This document shows, in pieces, positions 16,206 to 24,638 of a DNA stretch of 37,595 nt. This stretch comes from Paracoccaceae bacterium. GTDB taxonomy: Bacteria > Pseudomonadota > Alphaproteobacteria > Rhodobacterales > Rhodobacteraceae. The first letter of the stretch is position 1, and every line of letters begins with the position of its first letter. The stretch covers positions 1-37,595 of the forward strand of contig CACPHA010000015.1 in assembly GCA_902633655.1 (NCBI GenBank), in the 5' to 3' direction. The notes beneath the pieces are model-generated. The model worked only from the letters and a program-made list of their open reading frames with translations. It searched no databases and was not told the DNA's origin. Made by a program: the position numbers and the translations under genes.

Positions 16206-17536
16206 CAACGTCTATGAAAAACATTGGATTATTTTTTGTTGTTGCCTGCCTGATTGCCGGCACTGGTTTTATTCAAAGCTGGAACACAGCCCTCTTTATT
16301 TTAAACATGGGACTGATTTCGGCAATTATGTCTCTTGGTGTGAATTTACAGTGGGGCTTTGCTGGCCTTTTTAATGTCGGAGTAGTGGGATTTGTAGCCC
16401 TTGGGGGTCTTGCAGCCGTGCTCGTATCGATGCCTCCAACGACTGATGCTTGGGCTGCTGGAGGATTTCAAGTAATTGTGGGTTTAATTTTCGGTGCTGC
16501 AACCGTGATAGCTGCAATTTTTATTCAAGCCAGAATGGTAGCAGGAAAAATCAAAGTTTTTACTACCATCAGCGTACTCATTGTTGGGTTTTTTATATTT
16601 AGGTATTTTTTTGATGGTGGTGTTGAGGCTGTAGAAGCTGTAAATCCTGCAGGCACTGGTTATTTAGGTGGTTTAAATTTTGGAGGGGAAAACTATAAGT
16701 CATGGGGCTTTATGGCAGTAGTTTCGTGGCCTGTAGGCGGCGTTTTGGCGGCGGGTGCAGCCTGGTTAATAGGTAAAACAGCGCTTGGGCTGCGCTCTGA
16801 TTACTTGGCAATAGCCACGTTAGGTATTTCTGAAATAATTATCGCGGTGGTTAAATTCGAAGATTGGCTCGCAAGGGGTGTCAAAAACGTAAGTGGTCTT
16901 CCGCGTCCGGTCCCTTATGAAATCGACTTACAGGAAAGCCCGAGTTTTTCAGAATGGGTATACAGTATCGGCGGAGATCCTGTGACGGCTTCTTCGATAG
17001 TCGTGAAACTCTCCTATGCTGGTCTTTTTACAGCCGTGTTGATAATCATTTTAACCCTTGCGCAATTAGCCTTATCAAGTCCCTGGGGCAGGATGATGCG
17101 TGCAATTCGCGACAATGAATATGCAGCTGCAGCAATGGGTAAAAACGTAACCGCGCGTCACTTACAGGTTTTTGTTTTAGGGTCTGCTATTTGTGGTGTC
17201 GCTGGCGCAATGATGACCACCTTAGACAGTCAATTAACGCCTGGCTCATATCAGCCTTTAAGGTTTACTTTTTTAATTTGGGTGATGGTTATTGTGGGTG
17301 GTTCAGGGAACAATTTTGGTGCGGTCCTAGGAGGCTTTTTGATATTTTTTCTATGGGTTCAAGTCGAGCCCATTGGAGCGATGTTGATGCAGGCAGTTAC
17401 TGCTGGAATGGCTGAAGAGAATGCAATTCGTCTACACCTTTTGGGTTCGGTAGCACACATGAGGTTGCTGACAATGGGATTAATTTTAATCTTGGTTCTG
17501 AGATTTTCACCAAGAGGGCTTATTCCAGAAAAGTAA
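16202..17536 (+). CDS. livM: LivM-like permease, extended (system 2)
   Basis: Second inner-membrane permease of system 2. Core LivM features are present: LGVNLQWGFAGLFNVGVVGF near residue 45, the LGLRSDYLAIATLGISEI segment, the coupling loop with RAIRDNEYAAAAMGKNV, and VIVGGSGNNFGAVLGGFLI. At 444 residues it is about 100 longer than usual LivM (system 1 has 342). The extra sequence falls mostly in additional hydrophobic segments around residues 80-190 and in a loop near residues 225-260. It closes the operon; no strong terminator follows within 100 bases. Confidence 0.88.
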   Translation: MTTSMKNIGLFFVVACLIAGTGFIQSWNTALFILNMGLISAIMSLGVNLQWGFAGLFNVGVVGFVALGGLAAVLVSMPPTTDAWAAGGFQVIVGLIFGAATVIAAIFIQARMVAGKIKVFTTISVLIVGFFIFRYFFDGGVEAVEAVNPAGTGYLGGLNFGGENYKSWGFMAVVSWPVGGVLAAGAAWLIGKTALGLRSDYLAIATLGISEIIIAVVKFEDWLARGVKNVSGLPRPVPYEIDLQESPSFSEWVYSIGGDPVTASSIVVKLSYAGLFTAVLIIILTLAQLALSSPWGRMMRAIRDNEYAAAAMGKNVTARHLQVFVLGSAICGVAGAMMTTLDSQLTPGSYQPLRFTFLIWVMVIVGGSGNNFGAVLGGFLIFFLWVQVEPIGAMLMQAVTAGMAEENAIRLHLLGSVAHMRLLTMGLILILVLRFSPRGLIPEK

Positions 17537-17713
17537 ATGTTACCGTTTCAGGCATAAATGATATGCTTGAGGTGTTTAGCAGTAAAAAGGACAAGTAAAT
17601 AAAGTTTGCTAGATAAGTTCTTTATTAAGCGGGACAACTAGTATCTGACACGGATCTTCCGGCAATTCATGACGTTAATTGCCAAAATTAAACTTTTTAG
17701 CACAACAGAAAAT
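17537..17713. other. Short intergenic region after ABC system 2
   Basis: No gene or clear terminator is visible. The operon end must lie here or beyond, towards the minus-strand ORF remnant. Confidence 0.35.
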
Positions 17714-18019
17714 TTATAAAACTTCGTCTAATGCTTGACGCCTTGCTTCAATGATCTTATCTATTTGCGTTAGCGTGAGGCTGTATGGGGGGAAATTCCA
17801 AGTCTCGGCTGCTGCTACGTATCGATCTTTTTCGTTGCAAAACTCGTGAAGTGAATATCCCTTTCCGTCACCTATAATTTTCATCTTCAATTGAAGGGCG
17901 CTATGATTTAAGAAGAACTCGTATGTTTGGGGCAATTTAGAGGATCCAATTACAATAAAGATATCCTGAGAAACAAATGAGCGCCATGGGAGGTAAAACC
18001 ACTCATGACGCCCACTCTT
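17714..18019 (-). pseudogene. Start-less ORF remnant of unknown family
   Basis: A minus-strand frame of about 102 codons ends at TAA (17714-17716). The sequence is protein-like throughout: a hydrophobic strand FVSQDIFIVIGSS, then TYEFFLNHSALQLKMKII, and a C-terminal helix TLTQIDKIIEARRQALDEVL. The only start codon that would begin a protein is a TTG at 17935, which would cut off the strand. Protein-like sequence (LLLKVADGLD) lies just upstream in the same frame, behind a TAG. This suggests a 3' fragment of a larger, broken gene. I do not recognise the family. Confidence 0.35.
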
Positions 18020-18630
18020 CTAATCCAACCCATCAGCTACCTTTAGTAGGAGCTAGGCTTCTACGTCCTGCGACTAAAATTACGATCATAAAACAAGTTT
18101 TATTTCCGTAGTCATAGCGCCGATGCGTTCGCGGATGATGAGCCGAAACCCAAAATCTTTCCAACATCTGTAATCTGACAGTTGTAACTTAGTTTTAGCC
18201 TTAAATCTGTTGCCAGCTTTAAGTCTGAAATTTCGGTTACCCCCAGACTAGATTAACTTTAGATTACACAGCTTTCCTCCTCTGCAAAGCGGAAAATATG
18301 CAAAAATTAGTTTCCCACAAAGTTATCCCCAACTTAGTGGTTTTATCCACATTTAACTCCACAGTTGTAGGGCAAATTACCTGTATCAGTGAAAGAAAAT
18401 CTTTGTCTGCATGACTTTTTGATTCGTTTGCAGGGCAGAAAAGTAAGGAGCAGACAATTAAACCTAGTTTTACCTACATAACCGGTTACGCAGATCAAAT
18501 CGCAAAAGGTGAGATTAAATTGACTACTGAATTATCATATATTTGCAAGACGATACTTCAGTTTAATTATAACTAGAAAAGCAAGCTGCGCCTTATCAAT
18601 TTTTTGATTTATTTTTTCATGCACTTTAAA
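18020..18630. other. Non-coding stretch with hairpins and repeat copy B
   Basis: About 600 bases without a supported gene. It holds a short hairpin GTAGGAGC/GCTTCTAC (18046-18053 and 18057-18064, one mismatch), repeat element copy B (18186-18352) with a DnaA-box-like sequence, and AT-rich sequence towards the minus-strand AEC transporter gene. The run of T at 18600-18617 lies downstream of that gene on its coding strand's opposite and gives no clear terminator. Confidence 0.45.
18186..18352 (+). repeat. Repeat element copy B (shared with 9606-9790)
   Basis: Blocks AACTTAGTTT (18186-18195), GAAATTTCGGTTACCCCCA (18227-18245) and GGTTTTATCCACAT (18339-18352) match copy A exactly and in order. 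In this copy the 19-mer is bracketed by AGTCTG and CAGACT, which could form a stem. TTATCCACA (18343-18351) matches the DnaA-box consensus, and TTATCCCCA (18323-18331) is one base off. Confidence 0.7.
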
Positions 18631-19515
18631 TTAAAATAATATAAATGCCAAAGTAAGTGGAATATAGAAGACGGCGATTATTGTCGATACTATCACTAGA
18701 GCGGCTACGGTCTCTGGATCGGTATTATACTTTTCAGCGAGCATGTAAGATGAAACGGCCACGGGCATTGTGACCTGAATTATCAAAGCAGCGGCGGCTA
18801 TTTTATCGAGATCGAATGCAAAAACAGTAAGCAAACCACAAGCTAAACATATTAAAAATTTTAAAATGGATGGAAAAATTAGTTTTATCAATTTAGGCCT
18901 TCGTAGGTTCCCCATAGTTACCCCAAGCGTCAGTAGCATAAGTGGGATGGCTATTTGACCGATAAGAGTCATTGTATTGGTTAAAAAGTCTGGAGTTTGC
19001 CAATCACGGAATAAGAAAATCATTCCAAGAAAGACTGATAAAACAAGGGGTTCCTTCAATAGTTTTATGGGGGAGCCACCGCCGGACACTACCCAGACAC
19101 CGAACGTCATACTATAGACTGCCATTATAGAAAAAATAAAGATTGCATATTCGAAACCAGGCGTACCAAATGCAAAAAGACATATTGGAATGCCCAAATT
19201 GGCACTGTTAGCAAAAATTAATGGTGAAAAAAAAGTTTGAAAATTAAGTCTTAAAATTTTTACTGCTGAGAAAATTGATACGGTGATCGTAGTCAAAACA
19301 GAAACTGTTGCGAAAAATATCTTGGTTAAAATTTCAGAACTAATTTCGGTCTGCATTAAGGAAATGAATATCAAGCATGGGATTGCTAAATCCATTACCA
19401 ACTTGGTTATAAGTTCGATATTATATGCGTGTCCTGCTCTTGCCCAGCACAACCCAAGAAGGGTTAATAGAAAAACTGGTGCGCAGATTTCAATGACGGC
19501 AAACAACAAGTCCAT
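18631..19515 (-). CDS. AEC family (auxin efflux carrier-type) transporter
   Basis: Inner-membrane transporter of the AEC/BART superfamily; bacterial members move malonate, other carboxylates or unknown metabolites. The preferred start is the ATG at 19515 (MDLLFAVIEICAPVFLLTLLG), which matches the usual N-terminal helix; a TTG at 19587 would add a hydrophilic stretch foreign to the family. The resulting 294 residues contain about ten hydrophobic helices in two halves, with LVMDLAIPCLIFISL in the first half and the related IQVTMPVAVSSYMLAEKYNTD near the end (the conserved Pro-containing repeated motifs). It lies downstream of the MocR regulator gene on the same strand, separated by about 340 bases, so it may or may not be its target. 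Confidence 0.85.
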   Translation of the reverse strand: MDLLFAVIEICAPVFLLTLLGLCWARAGHAYNIELITKLVMDLAIPCLIFISLMQTEISSEILTKIFFATVSVLTTITVSIFSAVKILRLNFQTFFSPLIFANSANLGIPICLFAFGTPGFEYAIFIFSIMAVYSMTFGVWVVSGGGSPIKLLKEPLVLSVFLGMIFLFRDWQTPDFLTNTMTLIGQIAIPLMLLTLGVTMGNLRRPKLIKLIFPSILKFLICLACGLLTVFAFDLDKIAAAALIIQVTMPVAVSSYMLAEKYNTDPETVAALVIVSTIIAVFYIPLTLAFILF

Positions 19516-19851
19516 CAACAATAAATAATATGTATTTCCCGAGATTGCCAATTGTAGGCTTAGATTTTTCAAAAATATCTTGTCCAAGAAAATACTTATG
19601 AAGAGTAAGCGTTTAGTTTGAAGTTATGTGCTAATTTGGCTGTCAGAGCTTTTAAGCGATGTATATGGATTGTGAGTTTAGCAAACTTTTGGGGCATCCT
19701 CTTTTAAAAATTATGTGTTCTCAATTGGTCAATTAATACAGATTCTATAGGTTGAAAAAGTTTTGGGGCTTCCAGCTGCCTTTTTTTATATAGGTAGCTC
19801 TGACATTTTTAGGTTCGAATGTTTGATCAGCTTAATTAGTTTTACGCATTA
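19516..19851. other. Intergenic region between MocR and AEC genes
   Basis: About 330 bases without a gene, AT-rich. It should contain the promoter of the minus-strand AEC gene. No clear operator repeat or terminator was recognised. Confidence 0.35.
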
Positions 19852-21330
19852 TCAAAATTTTCGCAGCACTTCAGCCATTTCACAAACTAAGTTTGTGATT
19901 ACTTTTTGAGAGCAATTAGCAAAACCCAAAACTAGCGCACTTTGATTAATAGGTTCTTGACAATATATGGAAAGTGGTAGGGAGTCTATCCCAGCTGTCA
20001 GTAAACTTTTATGTACTGCCCAATCCTCGGCTTCAATTTTTAGATCTGCAATGATATGCATTCCAGCGTCAGTTTTTCGAGGAGAAAGGGTGTCGCCACA
20101 GTAGCATTGCAAGGCATTTAATAGACTATCTTTACGCTCATGGTAAATACGACGCATTTTGCGAATATGTTCAGAGAAACCACCGCTTGATAGAAACTGT
20201 GCTAAAGCTAATTCGGTGACAGGAGATGAGCTCTGACCTAATATATTTCGAGCCTTTGCAAAAGGTTCAACTAAAAATTCTGGTACAACCACATAACCTA
20301 TCCGAACTGCAGAAAACATAGATTTTGAAAATGTACCTACATATAACACCCGGCCGGTATTATCCAATGCACTCAGTGCGGGTAAAGGCCTGCCTTTATA
20401 TCTGAACTCGCTGTCGTAGTCATCTTCAATAATCCATGCATCATTTGCATGAGCGTGTTTAATTAGTGCCAGTCGTCTGGAGAGCGACATAGTTATGCCA
20501 AGCGGTTGCTGATGGGAGGGTGTTGTAAATATCAGCTTTGGAGAGGGATAGTTTCGAATAGCGTAATTCAAGTCCAAACCCTCCTCTTCAATTGGGACCG
20601 GTTTTACTTTGGCTCCCACAATATTCATGACCTCTCTGCCAGCGATATGCCCTGGGTTTTCATACCATACAGTGTCTTCCAAATTAAGTAACACTAAGGA
20701 TATCAAAACGAATGCTTGCTGTGCTCCCGATGTAATCACAATCTGAGATGGTCTAACTTGCATTCCTCTTGAGTCAACTAAGTGTGACGAAATAGAATTG
20801 CGCAAATCAGTTGCACCGGTTGGTTCTCCATAACTAAAATAGCTATGGTTTTGTTCTTTCATTGCTCGCGTCACGCACCGCTTCCATTTTTTAAGAGGAA
20901 ATTTATCTAATGCCGGCACTCCTGGCCTGAATGGCATTATTGAACCGTAACTTGTGCTGGCTTTAGAAAGTGATATCCGCTCAGCGGCTATAGAAAGAGG
21001 TTTCGAGCAAAATATTTCATTAACGGTCTTCAATTCGGGTATAAGGGGTTTTTTTGCTTCTAAACCCTCTGAAACAAAGGTTCCAGCGCCGATTTTAGCT
21101 TTTACATAACCTTCGGCAATTAATTGTTCATATACTGACTTAATAGTTATTCTAGATACTGCTAACTCTATTGCAAGCTCACGTGTAGACGGTAATTTTT
21201 GCCTAGCTTTCAACGCGCCATTTAGTATCATCTGCCGCAACTTATCCTCAATTTGACGATACAGTGGTATTTTGGAATTTCGCTTAATCTCTAACGTACC
21301 GAGAAGGGCACCTGTTGCTGATTTAACCAT
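19852..21330 (-). CDS. MocR/PdxR-family transcriptional regulator (GntR HTH + aminotransferase domain)
   Basis: Cytoplasmic DNA-binding regulator with an N-terminal GntR-type winged helix fused to a fold-type I PLP aminotransferase-like domain. The start is set at the ATG at 21330 (MVKSATGALLG), since longer frames run into the opposite-strand gene. The HTH covers about residues 15-85: KIPLYRQIEDKLRQMILNG, LPSTRELAIELAVSRITI, and EGYVKAKIGAGTFVS at its wing. The aminotransferase domain has FTTPSHQQPLG, EDDYDSEFRYKG (cofactor Asp) and the Schiff-base Lys in GTFSKSMFSAVRIGY, so it should bind PLP. The 492 residues fit the family. Such regulators commonly control a divergent or nearby gene; here the neighbours are the DUF47-Pit pair and the AEC transporter. 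Confidence 0.9.
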   Translation of the reverse strand: MVKSATGALLGTLEIKRNSKIPLYRQIEDKLRQMILNGALKARQKLPSTRELAIELAVSRITIKSVYEQLIAEGYVKAKIGAGTFVSEGLEAKKPLIPELKTVNEIFCSKPLSIAAERISLSKASTSYGSIMPFRPGVPALDKFPLKKWKRCVTRAMKEQNHSYFSYGEPTGATDLRNSISSHLVDSRGMQVRPSQIVITSGAQQAFVLISLVLLNLEDTVWYENPGHIAGREVMNIVGAKVKPVPIEEEGLDLNYAIRNYPSPKLIFTTPSHQQPLGITMSLSRRLALIKHAHANDAWIIEDDYDSEFRYKGRPLPALSALDNTGRVLYVGTFSKSMFSAVRIGYVVVPEFLVEPFAKARNILGQSSSPVTELALAQFLSSGGFSEHIRKMRRIYHERKDSLLNALQCYCGDTLSPRKTDAGMHIIADLKIEAEDWAVHKSLLTAGIDSLPLSIYCQEPINQSALVLGFANCSQKVITNLVCEMAEVLRKF

Positions 21331-21481
21331 AATAATTTTAAATGGGCTTATTTTCTTGATGTTATTGGGTATATACATAAGCCCGATAAATTTATAGTCC
21401 TTTTCTGTAGATAACCTCGGTATAAATTGCGGCAAGGCACGTTGAGCCTTTAAAAAATACAAATATGACGGAAAGCAGGTA
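21331..21481. promoter_or_regulatory. Divergent region between mocR-type gene and DUF47-pit
   Basis: About 150 bases hold both promoters. MocR regulators usually bind direct repeats in this kind of region; I could not pick out a convincing repeat pair by eye. Confidence 0.4.
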
Positions 21482-22135
21482 GTGGTTAAATTCAGACTTT
21501 TCAAAGAAACTAAAAAGCTTGAAGATAGAGTTGATAGATTTTTTCTACTTTTGTCGGAAGCTAGTGTGATTTACCGATTGGCAGTTAGAACTTATCTGAG
21601 GGAAAGTGTATCAGAGGAATTTACGGCAAAATTAAATCATGTTCACGAGATTGAGATTGAGGCCGATGTATTGAGGCGGGCAATCGAAAAAGATATTTAT
21701 TCTGAAATGCTGATCCCTGATGCAAGGGGGGACGTTCTCGGTTTAATTGAAACTTCTGATGAAATATTCTCGTTGTTCTCACGCTCCTTGTGGGCTTTTT
21801 CAAATGAAAAACCGCAAATTATTGTTGATCTTATGCCCGAATATCGCCGGTTGACAAACATGGTTGTAAAAGCAGTTGACGAGTTAGCATCGGGTTGCCA
21901 AGTTTTTTTTCGATCACCTCATCTGGTGTCAACGCACACTTCAAAAGTAATTCTTTTTGAAAAGGAGGCTGACACACTCAGCAAAAGTTTGAAAACGCAA
22001 ATCTTTACTAATGATCTAGAGCTTCAAGAAAAGTTGCACCTCCGAGAGTTTGTTGATTTTATCGGAGTTATTGCTGATAGATCAGAAGATGTCTCAGACC
22101 GGTTAACAATCTACGCTCTGAAAAGACAGTCTTAA
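21482..22135 (+). CDS. DUF47/PhoU-like protein, Pit accessory
   Basis: A mostly helical cytoplasmic protein of the DUF47 (YkaA, TIGR00153-like) family, which resembles PhoU and is nearly always encoded beside a Pit phosphate transporter, where it probably modulates transport. The 217 residues fit the family. Visible elements are the opening helix KLEDRVDRFFLLLSEASVIY, the acidic metal-site helix HEIEIEADVLRRAIEKDIY, LIETSDEIFSLFS, the second-half FEKEADTLSKSLKTQIF, and the closing REFVDFIGVIADRSEDVSDR (conserved Asp/Glu). The start is GTG at 21482. Its stop overlaps the ATG of the transporter gene in TAATG, so the two are coupled. Confidence 0.88.
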   Translation: MVKFRLFKETKKLEDRVDRFFLLLSEASVIYRLAVRTYLRESVSEEFTAKLNHVHEIEIEADVLRRAIEKDIYSEMLIPDARGDVLGLIETSDEIFSLFSRSLWAFSNEKPQIIVDLMPEYRRLTNMVVKAVDELASGCQVFFRSPHLVSTHTSKVILFEKEADTLSKSLKTQIFTNDLELQEKLHLREFVDFIGVIADRSEDVSDRLTIYALKRQS

Positions 22136-23187
22136 TGCCTTTTGATCCGATTGTTTTCGTATTTCTTTCAAGTGGTTTGTTTTTGGGCTGGGCACTTGGC
22201 GCCAATGACGCAGCAAATGTATTTGGAACCGCCGTTGGTACTAAGATGGTTACCTGGAGAACAGCCGCGATTATTTGCTCAATTTTTGTTGTTTTGGGAG
22301 CGCTACTTTCGGGATCAGGAACCACTCAAACCTTGGGTAAGTTAGGAGCGATATCGGCTTTGCCAGGAGCTTTTATGACTGCACTTTCCGCAGGTTTTTC
22401 CGTCCTATTTATGACGAGGGCCGGTTTGCCTGTTTCAACATCGCAGGCAATTGTTGGAGCTATTGTAGGTTGGAATTTTTTTTCAAAAAGTAGTACTGAC
22501 CATGTTGTCCTAGCTCAAATTTTGAGCACTTGGATTTTATGCCCAATACTTGCTGCTATCTTCGCTATATTTTTAGTAAAAATTTCTAAATTTCTCTCAT
22601 TTCGTTTGGCAATTCACATGATCACACTTGATGCCTTAAAAAGAATTGCGCTGATATTTGCGGGTGCCATGGGTGCTTATGCGCTTGGAGCTAACAATAT
22701 CGCAAATGTGATAGGCGTATTTATACCTACGGAACCTTTTCCGGTACTTCATTTGGGTCAAGTCAGTATTAACTCTACGAAGCAGCTTTTATTTTTAGGA
22801 GGATTATCAATAGCTTTAGGTGTGTTTACCTTTTCAAAAGGAGTGATGGAAACAGTGGGTAAGGAATTAGGTTCCCTATCTTCAACGACTGCTCTAATTG
22901 CCGTTTTAGCTCATTCTTTGGTACTATTTATGTTTGCGTCTAGAGGTCTTGAAGCATGGCTGGCCAATTTAGGTCTGCCAACGATACCTTTGGTGCCTGT
23001 TTCCAGTTCTCAAGCGGTGGTAGGGGCAATCGTTGGTATTTCTATAATTAGTGGTTTGTCGAACATAAACTGGTTAATTTTGGGAAAAATACTGTTAGGC
23101 TGGGTAATAGCCCCAGTTTTAGCCTGCATAATTTGCTTTTTTGGATTATTTTTTTTACAAAATGTTTTCTCATTACCCGTTAAATGA
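22135..23187 (+). CDS. pit: Pit-family inorganic phosphate transporter
   Basis: Inner-membrane low-affinity phosphate (metal-phosphate) symporter, 350 residues with about ten hydrophobic segments. The two inverted Pit signatures are clear: GANDAANVFGTAVGTKMV near residue 22, and GANNIANVIGVF in the second half. Also typical are the paired PVSTSQAIVGAIVG and PVSSSQAVVGAIVGI segments. The compact length, without the large cytoplasmic loop of E. coli PitA (about 500 residues), matches the short form usually found with DUF47 partners. The start codon overlaps the DUF47 stop. Confidence 0.92.
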   Translation: MPFDPIVFVFLSSGLFLGWALGANDAANVFGTAVGTKMVTWRTAAIICSIFVVLGALLSGSGTTQTLGKLGAISALPGAFMTALSAGFSVLFMTRAGLPVSTSQAIVGAIVGWNFFSKSSTDHVVLAQILSTWILCPILAAIFAIFLVKISKFLSFRLAIHMITLDALKRIALIFAGAMGAYALGANNIANVIGVFIPTEPFPVLHLGQVSINSTKQLLFLGGLSIALGVFTFSKGVMETVGKELGSLSSTTALIAVLAHSLVLFMFASRGLEAWLANLGLPTIPLVPVSSSQAVVGAIVGISIISGLSNINWLILGKILLGWVIAPVLACIICFFGLFFLQNVFSLPVK

Positions 23188-23333
23188 AATTAAAATTTAT
23201 CAATTGGGTTTATATAAAATTTCATAATGGGCCTACATTAGAGATCCAATAAATTTATCCTGTTTGAACTACTTACCAAGCAGAGATTTATTTTAAGAAC
23301 TAACAGGCTGGAATTCTATAAGTAAGGTTTATA

Positions 23334-24638
23334 ATGATTAACTTAGAAACTTATTCTTATCCCAAGGGCCTTGCGCTCTTAAAGTCATGGCAGGCCGGGG
23401 ATGAAGTTGCTCGAGAAGAAATGCGTACAGTATTTGATGCTGCAATATCAGGAAAATTTGACAGAAACTTTTCTGTTCTAGCGCCAACCAACGAGGTTCA
23501 TTCTACCGCTTCGGTCCATATGCTGGCCTTGGCTATTCTTCACGATCTTTATGACATAAATTCATCTGAATATTATAAAACTGATCCTTATAGGTATGTA
23601 AGGTCCAACCTAACTGTATCTCGCCTATTAGGCTCAAAAAAACTTTATATGACTTGGGCGCTTTACGCATTTTCCTGTGAGGTTCTTGGCCAAAAAATGA
23701 TGTATCCTGACAAGTTTCCTCCTGGATCTGACCCAGATGTTGCTTTGTTAAATAAAAACAACTGCTTTGATCTAAAGACGCCTAAATTTAGTAACGGAAT
23801 TCCAAAAATTATAGATGACATTCTGCGGGCAACTGAGGAACTCACCGGCATGGAGCCATTACTTCAAATTTCTGCACCCTACAGTTTGGCCGCAGATATT
23901 TATGGACAGGAACCTCTTTTAGCAGATGTGGTGAATGATCCAGAACATGTAAACGCTCTTCTTGATCACCTAGCCGATAAAGTTTTAGTTCCCTGGATAG
24001 AGCATCATTTTTCGGTTTTTCCAAATGGATGGGTTGAACTTTCAGATGCATCAGGATCACCTTTTTTCATTGGCCCTGAAAATTGTAAGTCTATGTCGAT
24101 AAGATCCATCCAAAGAATGGATAATGGCTGTTTGTGGAAAGGTAGAGTTTTTGACTGTAATTATAGGGGTGATTACGTTGCTAAAGTACAAAGAAAAAAG
24201 AGAAGTGTGCGGAGGTCGTCAAAAAATAAAAATGTGTCCCCCAAAATAGACTTATTAGAGCTAACAGACTTAAAGTTTAGCGTTTGTCAGAAATTTATGA
24301 TGCGCCTTGAGGCGGATAAAGTTGATGTTTCATTTTACCGTGATCAATCCGTACAAAGAAATATTCCTTTAACAACAGGAATTGGATCTGGTGAGGTTGA
24401 TAAAAACAGCATTGACAATTTTGATATCACAAAGACAAAATTGCAGCATTCGGCAAGAGAATATGTTGCCGCTATTAAACAAGTATGCGAGCAAATTGAC
24501 TTACCTCCAGACAATTTCGTTCGCGAGCCGTGGCCCAGCCACCTTTACTTTGAGGATGTTAATGGGGAAACTGAATTCAATCTGGTAGAGCTCATTTTGG
24601 CGGAGGTCTACTCTTGTCCAAAAATTCAGATGAAATAA
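23334..24638 (+). CDS. Uroporphyrinogen-decarboxylase-fold (URO-D/MtaA-like) protein
   Basis: Probable cytoplasmic protein of the URO-D superfamily, which holds HemE and the corrinoid methyltransferases MtaA/CmuA. Evidence is a central stretch that reads as the URO-D barrel: PLLQISAPYSLAADIYG, then VVNDPEHVNALLDHLADKVLVPWIE and GWVELSDASGSPFFIGPENCKSM (the region where these enzymes carry a conserved Asp and a Pro/Glu motif). A Cys/Asn segment (LWKGRVFDCNYRGD) and a basic insert (KKRSVRRSSKNK) follow before a C-terminal region with LTTGIGSGEVD. At 434 residues it is longer than HemE (about 345). I see no zinc-binding His-x-Cys motif of MtaA, so a methyltransferase role is uncertain. It is flanked by Pit and by a LysR pseudogene. 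Confidence 0.55.
   Translation: MINLETYSYPKGLALLKSWQAGDEVAREEMRTVFDAAISGKFDRNFSVLAPTNEVHSTASVHMLALAILHDLYDINSSEYYKTDPYRYVRSNLTVSRLLGSKKLYMTWALYAFSCEVLGQKMMYPDKFPPGSDPDVALLNKNNCFDLKTPKFSNGIPKIIDDILRATEELTGMEPLLQISAPYSLAADIYGQEPLLADVVNDPEHVNALLDHLADKVLVPWIEHHFSVFPNGWVELSDASGSPFFIGPENCKSMSIRSIQRMDNGCLWKGRVFDCNYRGDYVAKVQRKKRSVRRSSKNKNVSPKIDLLELTDLKFSVCQKFMMRLEADKVDVSFYRDQSVQRNIPLTTGIGSGEVDKNSIDNFDITKTKLQHSAREYVAAIKQVCEQIDLPPDNFVREPWPSHLYFEDVNGETEFNLVELILAEVYSCPKIQMK

Noticed and set aside
17981-18011. Imperfect 14-bp hairpin (GCGCCATGGGAGGT with ACCACTCATGACGC)
   Set aside because: It has two mismatches and a wobble, and lies inside the protein-like remnant frame, so the pairing is probably incidental.
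9606-18352. Chromosomal replication origin suggested by DnaA-box-like sequences
   Set aside because: There is only one perfect box per copy, and no dnaA, parAB or AT-rich unwinding array or other origin-linked genes are nearby.
23334-24638. Housekeeping hemE (uroporphyrinogen decarboxylase)
   Set aside because: The protein is about 90 residues too long, has a basic insert, and lacks the N-terminal HemE Arg-Gln-Ala-Gly-Arg-type motif, so only the fold is assigned.
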